A stretch of DNA of 64,000 nt from Labrenzia sp. VG12 (GCF_002237595.1 NZ_CP022529.1:558001-622000), one strand, 5' to 3'. Numbered from the stretch's first letter, positions 7,194-16,485 are shown. Numbers and translations: made by a program. The notes: generated from the sequence alone by a model not told the origin.

Positions 7194-8191
7194 AACAACC
7201 CGCTGCGAAATTCACCATCGATATCGGTTGGGCCGGTTTGCTGCAAACACTCGGTGTCAAGACCGAGGATCTCCTTCGGCATGCCGGTCTGCCGCAAGGC
7301 CTGTTGTCACAGGCAAGTCCGCAACTGGATTCCGAAGCCTATTTCCGGCTCTGGTCGAGCCTGGAAGACTTGATGGATGTGCCCGAGATGGCGCTGACCA
7401 TCGGACAGGCGTTGACACCGGAGGGATTCAGCCCGCCGCTGTTTGCCGCATTTTGCAGTCCCAATCTCAAGGTCGCGTTGGAGCGCCTGAGCACCTACAA
7501 GCCTCTGATCTGCCCGATGACCATGACGCTTGCAGAAGAAGACGGTCATGTTTCCCTGACACTGAACATGGCCGACCACTGGGAGCTGCCGACTTCCTTC
7601 GTACTGATGGAAAACGTGTTTCTGGTTCATCTGGCGCGCCTGGCAACCCGTCGAGAAATCCAGCCGGCCAGGGTGGTCCTGCGGTCGCCGCCCAACGCCC
7701 TATCGGCCTACCGCTCCTTCTTTGGCGTCTCCGTGAGCCAGGGCGACGTGAACAGGATCGTGTTTCGCAAGGAAGACACGGAAATTCCGTTTCTCAGCGT
7801 CAACAATGCGATGTTCGAAGTCTTTGAACCGGTCTTGAAAAAGCGGCTGTCCGAACTTGAGCAGGACGCAGCCCTTCGTGATCGTGTGCGGGCAGCCCTG
7901 ACGGAGATGCTCGCCGGCGGGCAGTCGGGCATCGCCGATGTTGCCGACCGGCTTGCCATGAGCGCACGCACCTTGCAGCGCAAGCTCTCTCAGGAGGGCA
8001 CCAGTTTTCAGGAGATCCTGAACGAGGTCCGGACAGATGTGGCCAGGATCTATCTGACCAAAACCCGCTATTCGAACGCGGAAATCGCGTTTCTGCTCGG
8101 CTATGACGACCCGAATTCCTTTGTCCGCGCATTTCACGGCTGGACGGGAGCGACACCCGATGCGAGTCGTCAGGCGGCCCGGATTTCGTGA
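7190..8191 (+). CDS. AraC-family regulator with N-terminal ligand domain
   Basis: 333 residues. The first about 200 match the arabinose-binding-like sensor domain seen in OruR/ArgR-type AraC proteins (TIDIGWAGLLQTLGVKTEDL; GVSVSQGDVNRIVF). The last about 100 form the double HTH, with MSARTLQRKLSQEGTSFQEI and NAEIAFLLGYDDPNSFVRAF. Translation is coupled to the SDR gene (ATGA overlap), so it probably responds to a substrate or product of that enzyme. Its own targets are not evident. Confidence 0.92.
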   Translation: MKQPAAKFTIDIGWAGLLQTLGVKTEDLLRHAGLPQGLLSQASPQLDSEAYFRLWSSLEDLMDVPEMALTIGQALTPEGFSPPLFAAFCSPNLKVALERLSTYKPLICPMTMTLAEEDGHVSLTLNMADHWELPTSFVLMENVFLVHLARLATRREIQPARVVLRSPPNALSAYRSFFGVSVSQGDVNRIVFRKEDTEIPFLSVNNAMFEVFEPVLKKRLSELEQDAALRDRVRAALTEMLAGGQSGIADVADRLAMSARTLQRKLSQEGTSFQEILNEVRTDVARIYLTKTRYSNAEIAFLLGYDDPNSFVRAFHGWTGATPDASRQAARIS

Positions 8192-8299
8192 GCCGGCACG
8201 TTGCGTTTCAGCGCGTTGCCGAGGCGATTGCAATCCTGGCGGTTAAATCTTTCCTAATCAATTGAGAGCACTGTGGTTTCCCTGTAACCCGGGTGAACC

Positions 8300-9052
8300 A
8301 TGCGTCCCGCAGACAAAAAGAACGCAGTAACCTATCCAAAACTCAGCGGACCGCATATTTGCGTTGGCGCAGGGCAGCAAGCGCTTGACCTTGCGCAAAA
8401 GAGCCTGCAAAGCGCCGCCGAGCTGCGTGGCGGCAAGCTCAGCAAGGCAGATATCGCAGCCGTTTTCGAGTTTATCGCGGCATCCCCCGGCCTTTTCGAC
8501 ATCTACCGGTCAAATTACGAGGCCTGTGGCAGGATCCACAAACGTCAGCCGTTCGTGGGGGCCAACAAGGGCTTTTTTGCCATTTCCGTCCTGCGGTTTC
8601 TGTGTTTTGACATCGTGCGCAAGGTGTTCGAGCCGCAGATCAAACGCAGTGACAGCGCCTGGGAAATGGAGTTTCTCCACGCCTTCAGCGACTATATCAC
8701 CCGGACGGCCGACGAGAAATTTGTCGACAGCCTGTCCGATGCCTATCGCAAGCTGGCCAAGGCCCATGGCAACGGCATCACGGCGGTCACGATCGCCAAT
8801 GATGAGACCATCCAGGAAATCGTGCGTCGCGCAGCCAGAAAGTTCCCGAAAGAACATCTCGACTACGTGAATTTCTCCAACGCCGTGAACAAGGCGCTGT
8901 CGGACAAGTACGAGAATTACGGTCCGTCGCCGATCAAGGTGTCCGAACCGGTGATCGAGCAGTTCTTCGAGGCAATGCGAGACAAGACCAAGGCCAACTA
9001 CTTCCGCAAGATGGTGCTTGGCAAGGTCCGTCGGCCCGTCGCCGGCCTCTGA
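8300..9052 (+). CDS. Hypothetical protein, 250 residues
   Basis: I do not recognise a family. The protein is soluble, mixed alpha-helical in appearance and basic at both ends, with no signal peptide, membrane segment or nucleotide-binding motif. Repeated charged/hydrophobic patterns (LAKAHGNGITAVTIANDET; ARKFPKEHLDYVNFSNAVNK) suggest a helical bundle. The ATG at 8300 is the first good start. It stands alone, 108 bp after the AraC gene and 175 bp before nadM. Codon use resembles its neighbours, so a real gene is likely. Confidence 0.7.
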   Translation: MRPADKKNAVTYPKLSGPHICVGAGQQALDLAQKSLQSAAELRGGKLSKADIAAVFEFIAASPGLFDIYRSNYEACGRIHKRQPFVGANKGFFAISVLRFLCFDIVRKVFEPQIKRSDSAWEMEFLHAFSDYITRTADEKFVDSLSDAYRKLAKAHGNGITAVTIANDETIQEIVRRAARKFPKEHLDYVNFSNAVNKALSDKYENYGPSPIKVSEPVIEQFFEAMRDKTKANYFRKMVLGKVRRPVAGL

Positions 9053-9121
9053 AACACGCCGCCTCCTTCCTTGACGCCCCACGCGAATCCACCGTCCCCC
9101 GGTAACCAAGTTTTTCATTAA

Positions 9122-9166
9122 TGCTCGGCATGAGCAAATGTAACTTGTAAATGCTCAGAGTGAGTA
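9122..9166. promoter_or_regulatory. Paired operator upstream of nadM-nadV
   Basis: Two similar palindromes lie 30 bp apart, about three helical turns on the same face: TGCTC-N5-GAGCA at 9122-9136 (perfect) and TGCTC-N5-GAGTA at 9152-9166 (one mismatch). They sit 61-106 bp before the nadM start. Paired dyads at that spacing indicate cooperative repressor binding. NAD salvage genes of this type are known targets of the Nudix-related NrtR repressors, so an NrtR-like protein encoded elsewhere is my first guess; no such gene is in the window. Confidence 0.6.
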
Positions 9167-9227
9167 TTACTGTCTGATCGAGCCGAGGAGTTCGGTTCAT
9201 AACACCATCAATTCGGGGGAGACCTGA

Positions 9228-10292
9228 ATGTCCCGTTATCACTACGGCGTCTTTGTCGGACGCTTTCAACCGCTGCATATCGGCCATGAAGCCGTTGTGC
9301 GCGCAGCACTGGAAGAGGTCGACACCCTGATCGTCCTGATCGGATCCTCGGCCCAGGCCCGGACGCCGCGCAATCCTTTCACATTCGAAGAACGCGCCGA
9401 GATGTTTGCCAAGGTGTTCAAACACGAACTGGCAACCGATCGTCTGGTTATGAAGCCAATCCCGGATCATCCCTATTCCGACGCAGCCTGGTGTGCAGAG
9501 GTGCAAAGGGCCGTCAACGACACGGTGCTTGCCCACTACAATCGAGGCGGTGTGGTCCTGCATGGGCTGGATGACATCAGGATAGCCCTGGCCGGTTATG
9601 GCAAGGATCGAACCAGCTATTACCTCAAACTGTTTCCGGAATGGGGAAACGTCCAGCTCACCAGCCAGTATGGAACTTTCTCTTCCGCTGATGTGCGCAA
9701 GCAGCTGTTCCAGCGCATTCCGGTGATTTCAAGGTCCGTGCTCTCCGACGAGGTCGCAGACTGGCTCGAGACCTTCGCGCTCAGTGAAACCTTTCGCGGG
9801 CTCCTGGAAGAGGCGGAGTTTCTGGAAGCCTATCCGAAAGAGTGGGGACGGGGACCGTTTGTGACGGTCGATGCGGTTGTCATTCAGTCCGGCAACATCC
9901 TGCTGGTCGAACGCGGACAGGCGCCCGGCAAGGGCCTGCTGGCCCTGCCGGGAGGCTTTCTCGATCCGCGCGAAAGCATTCGCGACGCCGTCATCCGGGA
10001 GCTGAAGGAAGAAACATCCATCAGCGATCACAAGGGCGAAATCCCGCCCGCCATGCTGGCGTCCTTTATCGACGGCACCAGGAGCCGGGTCTTCGATCAT
10101 CCGGATCGCTCGCTCAGGGGGCGCATCATCACCCATGCGTTCCTGTTCCGCCTGCCCGAACGTCGCGAGCTCTTCTCGGTGACCGGCGGCGACGATGCAC
10201 AATCGGCAAACTGGTACCGGCTGGGTGACCTTGAACCGGAACGGTTCTTCGAAGACCACTGGTCCATCATCTGCCTGATGGCCGAGCTCTAG
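9228..10292 (+). CDS. nadM: Bifunctional NMN adenylyltransferase / Nudix hydrolase
   Basis: 354 residues with two domains. Residues 1-175 are the NadM-type nucleotidyltransferase (GRFQPLHIGHEAVV with the HxGH motif; TFSSADVRKQLF near its end) that turns NMN and ATP into NAD. Residues about 205-350 are a Nudix hydrolase with a nearly canonical Nudix box in GGFLDPRESIRDAVIRELKE, probably ADP-ribose pyrophosphatase. This fusion is a known NAD-recycling enzyme. It follows a GGGGGAG ribosome site and a pair of palindromes, and precedes nadV, whose product supplies NMN. Confidence 0.95.
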   Translation: MSRYHYGVFVGRFQPLHIGHEAVVRAALEEVDTLIVLIGSSAQARTPRNPFTFEERAEMFAKVFKHELATDRLVMKPIPDHPYSDAAWCAEVQRAVNDTVLAHYNRGGVVLHGLDDIRIALAGYGKDRTSYYLKLFPEWGNVQLTSQYGTFSSADVRKQLFQRIPVISRSVLSDEVADWLETFALSETFRGLLEEAEFLEAYPKEWGRGPFVTVDAVVIQSGNILLVERGQAPGKGLLALPGGFLDPRESIRDAVIRELKEETSISDHKGEIPPAMLASFIDGTRSRVFDHPDRSLRGRIITHAFLFRLPERRELFSVTGGDDAQSANWYRLGDLEPERFFEDHWSIICLMAEL

Positions 10293-10298
10293 ACAGAC

Positions 10299-10319
10299 GC
10301 TGCAAGGGAGCCTTGCAGC
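10299..10319 (+). other. Intercistronic hairpin between nadM and nadV
   Basis: A perfect 9-bp stem, GCTGCAAGG paired with CCTTGCAGC, has a 3-nt loop and begins 6 bp after the nadM stop. No U-tract follows, so it is not a classical terminator. It more likely tunes mRNA decay or the nadM:nadV ratio. Confidence 0.45.
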
Positions 10320-10349
10320 CTGCACAACAAGTCAGGTGAGGAGTTCACA

Positions 10350-11753
10350 ATGACAAATCCACTTCTGGCAACGGACAGCTACAAGCAGTCCCACTACAGA
10401 CAATACCCGCCCGAAGCGCAGCAGATCTCCGCCTATGTCGAGGCGCGGGCCAATCCGTTCTCCGAGAACGTCCTGTTCTTCGGACTTCAGGCCTATCTGA
10501 AGAAGGTCTTGCTGAAGCCGATCACGGCGGCAGATATCAAACAGGCCGAACAGGTTTGCGCGGCTCACGGCGTGCCGTTCAATCTCAAGGGCTGGGACCA
10601 GATCCTGAAGGATCATGGCGGCCTGTTTCCGCTCGAGATCAGGGCCTTGCCGGAAGGCACGCTGGTTCCAAGCGGTGTGCCGCTGGTTCAGGTAACGAAT
10701 ACCGATACACGCATGCCCTGGCTGACCACCTGGATCGAGACGGCCCTGTTGCGGTCCGTCTGGTACCCGTCGACGGTCGCAACCCTGTCCTTCAAATGCA
10801 AGGAGATCATCTATCGCGGGCTTCTGGCAACATCGGATGATCCGGACGCCCAGGTTCCGTTCAAACTGCATGATTTCGGTGCGCGCGGCGTGTCTTCGGC
10901 GGAAAGCGCTGCGCTCGGCGGCATGGCGCATCTGGTCAATTTCGCCGGTACGGACACGATGGAGGCGCTTGAAGCGGCTTCGACGTTCTACGGCGCCGAC
11001 ATGGCCGGCTTCTCCATTCCGGCTGCAGAGCACTCGACCATGACCAGTTGGGGCCGAGACCGTGAGGAACAGGCCTATGCCAACATGCTGGACCAGTTCG
11101 CGGAACCCGGCAAGCTGGTGGCCGTCGTTTCGGACAGTTACGACATCGACAATGCCGTTGAGACCCTTTGGTGCGGCAGCCTGAAGGAGAAGGTGCTCAG
11201 CTCTGGTGCAACCGTCGTGATTCGGCCGGACTCAGGCGATCCGGTTGCGACGCCGCTCCGGGTTCTGGAAACGCTCTGGACCCACTATGGCGGCACGACG
11301 AACGGCAAGGGCGCGCGGGTTCTCAATCCCGCAATTCGTGTCATCCAGGGGGACGGCATGACGCTGGAAAGCATCCGGCACCTGATTGAGGCGCTGGTCG
11401 ACAGGAACTGGTCCGTCGACAACATCGCCATGGGCATGGGCGGCGGCCTGTTGCAGCAGCTCAACCGCGACACCATGCGCTTTGCCATGAAAGCCAATGC
11501 CATGCGCACGGCAGACGGGACCTGGATCGATGTTGCCAAGAACCCGGCCTCGGACCCCGGCAAGGCGTCCAAGGCCGGACGGCAGGCCGTCATTGAACGC
11601 AGCGGCCGGCTTACGGCTGCAAGGAGTGATCAGGTCCCGGCGGACGACGATCTGCTTCAAGTCGTTTACAGGAATGGGGAGCTGGTGAAGGACTGGTCCT
11701 TCGAGGAGGTCAGACAGCGGGCGCAGAATGCTCTGCTTTCCGCAAGCTCTTGA
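10350..11753 (+). CDS. nadV: Nicotinamide phosphoribosyltransferase (NAMPT type)
   Basis: 467 residues, typical of NadV/NAMPT rather than the nicotinate enzyme PncB. Makes NMN from nicotinamide and phosphoribosyl pyrophosphate. Diagnostic segments are ATDSYKQSHYRQYP at the N-terminus, HDFGARGVSSAESAALGG in the middle and MGGGLLQQLNRDTMRFA near the end. The start follows GTGAGGAG. With nadM it forms the two-step route nicotinamide to NMN to NAD that bypasses deamidation. Converges on the YcaQ gene with 33 bp between. Confidence 0.94.
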   Translation: MTNPLLATDSYKQSHYRQYPPEAQQISAYVEARANPFSENVLFFGLQAYLKKVLLKPITAADIKQAEQVCAAHGVPFNLKGWDQILKDHGGLFPLEIRALPEGTLVPSGVPLVQVTNTDTRMPWLTTWIETALLRSVWYPSTVATLSFKCKEIIYRGLLATSDDPDAQVPFKLHDFGARGVSSAESAALGGMAHLVNFAGTDTMEALEAASTFYGADMAGFSIPAAEHSTMTSWGRDREEQAYANMLDQFAEPGKLVAVVSDSYDIDNAVETLWCGSLKEKVLSSGATVVIRPDSGDPVATPLRVLETLWTHYGGTTNGKGARVLNPAIRVIQGDGMTLESIRHLIEALVDRNWSVDNIAMGMGGGLLQQLNRDTMRFAMKANAMRTADGTWIDVAKNPASDPGKASKAGRQAVIERSGRLTAARSDQVPADDDLLQVVYRNGELVKDWSFEEVRQRAQNALLSASS

Positions 11754-11786
11754 GCATTTTCTTGAGGGGCAAGGCGGGCGGCTGTT

Positions 11787-13001
11787 TCAGGCCGTCCGCA
11801 ACCAGTCGGTCTCGAATGTGACCTCGGCACAGCCGGAAAACCTCGCCATGCGTTCCAGTTCAGCCTGCAGTTTTGCAAGGCGGCCCTTTGACGTCCTGAC
11901 GCCCTGTTCCGGCCAATAGGCGCGCACATGCAGCCGGTCTTCGCCGCGCAGGGATTTCATGTCGATCCGGCCGATCAGCCTGTCGCCCTCCAGCACCGGG
12001 AAGACGTAATAGCCGTATTGGCGTTTGGCTTCAGGCACGAAGATCTCGATCCGGTAGGAAAACCCGAACAGGCGTTCCGCGCGCTTGCGGTCCCGCAGGG
12101 CCGGGTCGAACGGGGAAAGGATCCTCACGCGGGTCGGCGGGGCCGGCAGGTCGTCCAGCGAGTCCAGTGTCTCGGGGAACATGAACACTTTCCGGATGGC
12201 GCCGTCGACGCAAGCGATTTCGGCTTCCATGATGGAGCCCGCGGCAAGCGCGGCCCGGCACCAGGTCTTGGCCTCATCCGGCGTAATCAGGTCCCAGAAA
12301 GCTGCGATTTCGCCCGATGTCGCGAACCCGAGGCGCTCCAGGGCCGATCGGGCGGCCCAGTCGACCGTCTCGTCCGTGTCATGGTCATGACCGAGATGGT
12401 GGGAAGGGATGACCCTTTCGGTCAGGTCATAGATCTTCTGGAAATTCCTGCGCCCGGCAACGGACACCTCGCCGCTCCGCCACAGGAATTCAAGCGCTGC
12501 CTTGGATGGGTGCCAGTTCCACCAGCCGCCACTGTTGCGCTTCTCGTCCTCGCCGACTGTTGCCGATGTCACGGGGCCATGGTCGCTGATCTGCTTCAGA
12601 ATAGCGTCGATCTTGCCTTCAAAGCCGTTGTTGTGCCAGTTCCGCCAGCGCGTGATCAGATTTTCCTTGTCACGCGCAAAGCGCAGCCGCCAATGACGAA
12701 AAAACTCGGTCGGTATGACCGAGGCGTCGTGGGTCCAGTGTTCGAACAGGTGCCTGTCGCGTTCCATCAGCAGCCTGAGGTTCTTTTCCTTATACGCTGG
12801 CCGGCGCGCGGCCAGAATCATGTGATGGGCGCGGGCAACGGTGTTGATGCTGTCCAGCTGAACAAAGCCGATCTGATCGATCACGGCAAAAAGATCGTCT
12901 CCCTTGCCGCTACCCCTGGGGGCGCTGGCGAGACCGTGTTTATCCAGGAAAAGGCGCCGCGCGGTATCGTTCGGCAATCGGGGCAGGGCAGAAGGTGTCA
13001 T
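11787..13001 (-). CDS. YcaQ/AlkX-type winged-helix DNA glycosylase
   Basis: 404 residues of the HTH_42 (YcaQ) family, composed of tandem winged helices and a C-terminal beta-barrel. Members such as E. coli YcaQ and Streptomyces AlkZ unhook interstrand crosslinks and bulky alkyl adducts. The catalytic Q-x-D motif is at residues 48-50 (FVQLDSI), and the family segments VRILSPFDPALRDRKR and YGYYVFPVLEGDRLIGRID are present. Probably a repair enzyme acting on alkylated DNA; the precise lesion is unknown. Confidence 0.88.
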   Translation of the reverse strand: MTPSALPRLPNDTARRLFLDKHGLASAPRGSGKGDDLFAVIDQIGFVQLDSINTVARAHHMILAARRPAYKEKNLRLLMERDRHLFEHWTHDASVIPTEFFRHWRLRFARDKENLITRWRNWHNNGFEGKIDAILKQISDHGPVTSATVGEDEKRNSGGWWNWHPSKAALEFLWRSGEVSVAGRRNFQKIYDLTERVIPSHHLGHDHDTDETVDWAARSALERLGFATSGEIAAFWDLITPDEAKTWCRAALAAGSIMEAEIACVDGAIRKVFMFPETLDSLDDLPAPPTRVRILSPFDPALRDRKRAERLFGFSYRIEIFVPEAKRQYGYYVFPVLEGDRLIGRIDMKSLRGEDRLHVRAYWPEQGVRTSKGRLAKLQAELERMARFSGCAEVTFETDWLRTA

Positions 13002-13201
13002 GCCGGGACGTTAGCACTTTCGATGTGAGGGTAAAGATGCGGGCGGACTTATTGTCATTTTTGCCAGAACAATCATTTCCGGCTGCAATGTAGGACAAAT
13101 TCAACCAGGGTACTCGTATTGCGTGTTCTTTTTTCGTTGACCTGATCGCCTGTTCAGTTTCACTATGGGGTCGTGTCGAATTCGGGCTAGTCAAAATTTC
13201 C

Positions 13202-14008
13202 ATGAAATATTTCAAGGCTTTTCAGCTGCGAGCGAGTCTGCTTGCCTTTCTTTTTTACTGCGCCCCCTTTCCTGGGGCTGCCTGGGCTGAGGCGGAAACC
13301 TGCACGCAGGTGAAACTGAACGGGTCGGGCGTCTGGTATCCGGTCTCCATGCGCCAGAAGTCGCAGGACGTCCTGGGAGGCGTCTTTCCGGAGCTTGCCG
13401 GTGACATCTTCCAAAGCCTGGACACGCCGGTGGAAATCGGGCCGGACATGCCCTGGAACCGGCTGTTGACGCTCCTGGAAAGCGGCCGCTACGACGTGCT
13501 GGCCGGCGCCTATTTCACCAAGCCGAGGCAGGAAAAATTCGGTGTGAGCCAGGCGGTGATGACCGAAGAAGTCGGCGTTTTCATTCGCAAGGATCTTTCT
13601 GATCGGCCGAGGATGCTTGAGGACCTAGTTGGCCTGCGTGGCGTCGCGCCTTTTGGCGCAAGCTTTGGCGAGGACTTTGACAGTTTTGCCGCCGACAGGC
13701 TGACCATCGATCGCCAGCCGGTGGATGAGCCGATCACCTACATGCGTCTGCTGATGGAAGACAAGGCAGATTATCTGGTCATCGCCCGCCAGGACGGTGC
13801 CATGATGATCTCGGAGGCTGACGCTGGTGATCATGTGGTGGAGCTACCCTGGCCGGCGGCGGTCAACACACTGCATTTCCTGTTTTCAAAGGCAACGCCG
13901 TGCATTGCATTGCTGGAGCGGTTCAACGCCGTGTTGGAAGCAAGGAAGGCCAGCGGTGCACTTGAGGCCTTGATCAAGCTCCACCAAGTGTCGGAAGGTG
14001 ACGGCTAG
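13202..14008 (+). CDS. Periplasmic solute-binding protein, family 3 type
   Basis: 268 residues with a signal peptide (about residues 1-30, hydrophobic LRASLLAFLFYC-like core, cleavage near AWAEA). The mature part has the bilobed pattern of amino-acid binding proteins (PWNRLLTLLESGRYDVLAGAY; TEEVGVFIRKDL). No ABC permease or ATPase gene is adjacent, so it may be a sensor partner or use a transporter elsewhere. A TauE-type exporter gene follows by 32 bp on the same strand and may be cotranscribed. The 200 bp upstream are free of genes. Confidence 0.83.
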   Translation: MKYFKAFQLRASLLAFLFYCAPFPGAAWAEAETCTQVKLNGSGVWYPVSMRQKSQDVLGGVFPELAGDIFQSLDTPVEIGPDMPWNRLLTLLESGRYDVLAGAYFTKPRQEKFGVSQAVMTEEVGVFIRKDLSDRPRMLEDLVGLRGVAPFGASFGEDFDSFAADRLTIDRQPVDEPITYMRLLMEDKADYLVIARQDGAMMISEADAGDHVVELPWPAAVNTLHFLFSKATPCIALLERFNAVLEARKASGALEALIKLHQVSEGDG

Positions 14009-14040
14009 CTGAGATACTGTCTACGCGATCAGGGGGAGAT

Positions 14041-14811
14041 GTGTCGGAAATACTCTTCACCGACCCGGCTCTTGTCCTGGTTGCAACCCTTGTTTTTCTG
14101 ACCGCCGGTGTCATCAAGGGGCTTGTTGGCTTCGGCTTGCCGACCATTGGACTCGGCCTGATGACGGTTTTTGTCGGGGTTGAAGCGGCCATGGTCCTGA
14201 TTCTCTGGCCGGCTTTTCTCACCAACTTCTGGCAAGGCCTGTTTGGCGGCCATCTGCGTAGCCTGCTCTCTCGCCTGTGGCCATTTCTGATCAGCTCGGT
14301 TCTCATGCTCGGGGCGGGCACATTGATCCTGACCAAACTGCCGGAAGGGGCTGCTGACGTCCTGCTGGGCCTCCTGATGATTGCCTATGCGGTGCCCTTG
14401 CTCGCCGGCGCGCTTCTTGTACTGCCAGCCAGGCTCACCACACCCGTCGGCATTGTGACCGGGCTCGTCAACGGTGTTCTGGCCGGGCTCACAGGATCCT
14501 ACACCGTGCCAGGCGTCATGTATTTGCAGGCCATCGGTTTGCCGAGAGACCAGCTGATTCAGGCCATGGGGCTCCTGTTCCTGCTGTCCACGCTGGCCCT
14601 GGGGGCTTCGCTCGGCAGCTTCGGCCTTGTCGGAGGCCGGGAGGCCATTGCATCGCTGGCGCTTTGCATTCCGGCGCTCAGCGGCGTGTGGCTGGGGCAG
14701 ACCATACGCCGAAAAGTGTCGGAAGCTGCCTTTCGCCGCCTCGTCCTGGCGGCCATCCTGGCGCTCGGTCTTTACCTGCTTCCGCTTGGCGCCTGGCGAC
14801 TGATGGCATGA
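14041..14811 (+). CDS. TauE/SafE-family membrane exporter
   Basis: 256 residues with about eight membrane helices. The duplicated motifs VFLTAGVIKGLVGFGLPTIG and LVNGVLAGLTGSYTVPGVMY define the TauE/SafE (DUF81) family of sulfite, sulfoacetate or other organic-acid exporters in the inner membrane. Starts with GTG behind an AGGGGGAGAT ribosome site. Follows the solute-binding protein closely. Substrate not deducible. Confidence 0.88.
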   Translation: MSEILFTDPALVLVATLVFLTAGVIKGLVGFGLPTIGLGLMTVFVGVEAAMVLILWPAFLTNFWQGLFGGHLRSLLSRLWPFLISSVLMLGAGTLILTKLPEGAADVLLGLLMIAYAVPLLAGALLVLPARLTTPVGIVTGLVNGVLAGLTGSYTVPGVMYLQAIGLPRDQLIQAMGLLFLLSTLALGASLGSFGLVGGREAIASLALCIPALSGVWLGQTIRRKVSEAAFRRLVLAAILALGLYLLPLGAWRLMA

Positions 14812-14855
14812 GACGAGGGTGAGCGGGCTTTCTTCGGCGCCATAGCAGCAACGGA

Positions 14856-14881
14856 AAACGCCGCGGCAGGCCGCGGCGTTT
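14856..14881. terminator. Bidirectional terminator between tauE-like and glxA-like genes
   Basis: The stem AACGCCGCGG/CCGCGGCGTT has a CAGG loop (10 bp, very GC-rich). It is flanked by an A-run on the left and a short T-run on the right, so it can terminate in both directions. It lies between two convergent genes ending at 14811 and 14907. Confidence 0.75.
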
Positions 14882-14906
14882 GAAGCAGATTTTGATGTCT
14901 TCAGGC

Positions 14907-15941
14907 CTACTTTGCGACCAGTCGCATCGGCGTTGCGGTACCGACACCGGACGTCGACTTGGTGTTGGCCCACTGGTAGGACTGGCGCTCCTCGGTCGGC
15001 GTGCACAGGAAACGCTCGCGGTAGCACTTGGTGAAGTGCGAGGTGGAGGCGAAGCCGCAGGCAAGGGCCACATCGAGCACAGGCCGGCTGGTCCGGCGCA
15101 GGAGATCGCGGGCGGTTTCCAGACGCAGGCGCAGGTAATACTGGCCCGGCGTGCAATTGAAATGGCGGCGGAACAGCCGTTCGAGCTGGCGCGGCGAGAG
15201 GCTGACCGTCATGGCGAGCTGCTGGCAGCTCAGCGGATCCTCGATATGCAGGTCCATGATCCGGATGGCATCCAGGATCTTGGCGTTGGAAATGCCCGTG
15301 CGTGCCTCGATGTCATGGCGCTGTGCGGATTCACCGGAACGCATGTTCTGGTAAAGGGCCACTTCGGCGACTTCATGAGCCAGATATGCGCCGTGCTGGA
15401 TCGCGATCAGGCGCAACATCATGTCGAGGGAGGCCATGCCACCGGCACAGGTGATGCAATTCCGGTCGATTGCAAAGATGTCGGAGGTAACTTCCACATC
15501 CGGAAACTCTTCACGCAAGGAACGCAGGTTCTCCCAGTGAATAGTGCAGCGGCGACCATCAAGCAGATTGTAGCGGGCCAGCAGATAAGCGCCCGTGCAG
15601 ATGGCGCCGAAGGTGCGGCCCATGGCATTCAGACGGCGCAACTTGTTGCCCAAATCCGGGTCGAGAGGCAGCCGTTCGACATCAATACCAGTACACAGAA
15701 GTGTAATATCTGCGTCGTGAAGCTCACGAATAGACTTTTTTACTGCAACTTCGCAGCCGTTGCTTGCGACGACTGAATTCCCGTCAAGGGAATAAGTCGT
15801 CCAAGCGTAATATTCGCGGCCAAGCAATCGGTTTGCTATACGCAGCGGTTCGATCACGCTTGCAAATGCGTTCATGGAGAAGCGGTCCATGAGCACGAAT
15901 GCTATGGACTGGCCTGATTCATCGTGTGCGCGTCCGGACAT
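14907..15941 (-). CDS. GlxA-type transcriptional regulator (DJ-1/PfpI-like domain plus AraC HTH)
   Basis: 344 residues. The N-terminal about 190 are a class I glutamine amidotransferase-like domain (GAICTGAYLLARYNLLDGRR; AIDRNCITCAGGMASLDMML). The C-terminal about 110 are an AraC double HTH (LSPRQLERLFRRHFNCTPGQ; VALACGFASTSHFTKCYRER). Close relatives by architecture include GbdR, CdhR and ArgR-type activators of glycine betaine, carnitine or arginine catabolism. No such catabolic genes are adjacent, so the target operon is probably elsewhere. Confidence 0.93.
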   Translation of the reverse strand: MSGRAHDESGQSIAFVLMDRFSMNAFASVIEPLRIANRLLGREYYAWTTYSLDGNSVVASNGCEVAVKKSIRELHDADITLLCTGIDVERLPLDPDLGNKLRRLNAMGRTFGAICTGAYLLARYNLLDGRRCTIHWENLRSLREEFPDVEVTSDIFAIDRNCITCAGGMASLDMMLRLIAIQHGAYLAHEVAEVALYQNMRSGESAQRHDIEARTGISNAKILDAIRIMDLHIEDPLSCQQLAMTVSLSPRQLERLFRRHFNCTPGQYYLRLRLETARDLLRRTSRPVLDVALACGFASTSHFTKCYRERFLCTPTEERQSYQWANTKSTSGVGTATPMRLVAK

Positions 15942-16485
15942 TTACTTTGCCTCATTGGAAGGTATTATTGAAGCTTGTCTTTGCTTTGCAGTAAGTTTTG
16001 CATTTTTTATTTGTCTGTCAAATAAAAAAATCAGAAGAGGTAATCTTTCTTGGGAGTGTCACATTCATGGTGAAGGCGCGTTAAACCCGATCATCCAATT
16101 ACGAAACATTTCGTTGGCTGTGGGCGTCTTCCAGGCGGCCCGCCAAATCCTGCATTCCGTAAAGTGAGTGCGATTGAAGATCACCTTTGATACCGTTCCC
16201 CCAAGGCGCCGTGTGCAGAGACACGATCATGGGAACCCTTGAAGACCTGGCAGCGGCTTGCAGGCTGTCGCGTCAAGGGCGCGGCGGACGTATGAACACG
16301 GTGAGGATTGTGTTAGAGTTGCTCTTTCAACCCTTGCGTTAGCGACCTGGGTGCAGTCTGAATCATGTCTCGTACCAAACCGGAGCATGAAACGGGAGCT
16401 GGAGGCGCATGAGGGACCTCGCTCGCCTGACCTTGAGACGGGCACTCGGATATGCGTTCCCAAAGTTCAAAAAGGAGCTCGGAAA
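15942..16485. other. Gene-poor intergenic region
   Basis: 544 bp between the GlxA-like gene and the small ORF at 16486. The first 110 bp are markedly A+T-richer than the surroundings and probably carry the glxA-like promoter. Open frames here are short, overlap each other on both strands and lack ribosome sites. I see no RNA gene or repeat. Confidence 0.5.

Noticed and set aside
11928..13028. Plus-strand frame of 366 codons
   Set aside because: Antisense to the YcaQ-type gene with its QLD motif.
15874..16167. 97-codon frame across the GlxA-like gene start
   Set aside because: Overlaps the N-terminus of the well-supported regulator and reads through an AT-rich promoter-like region.
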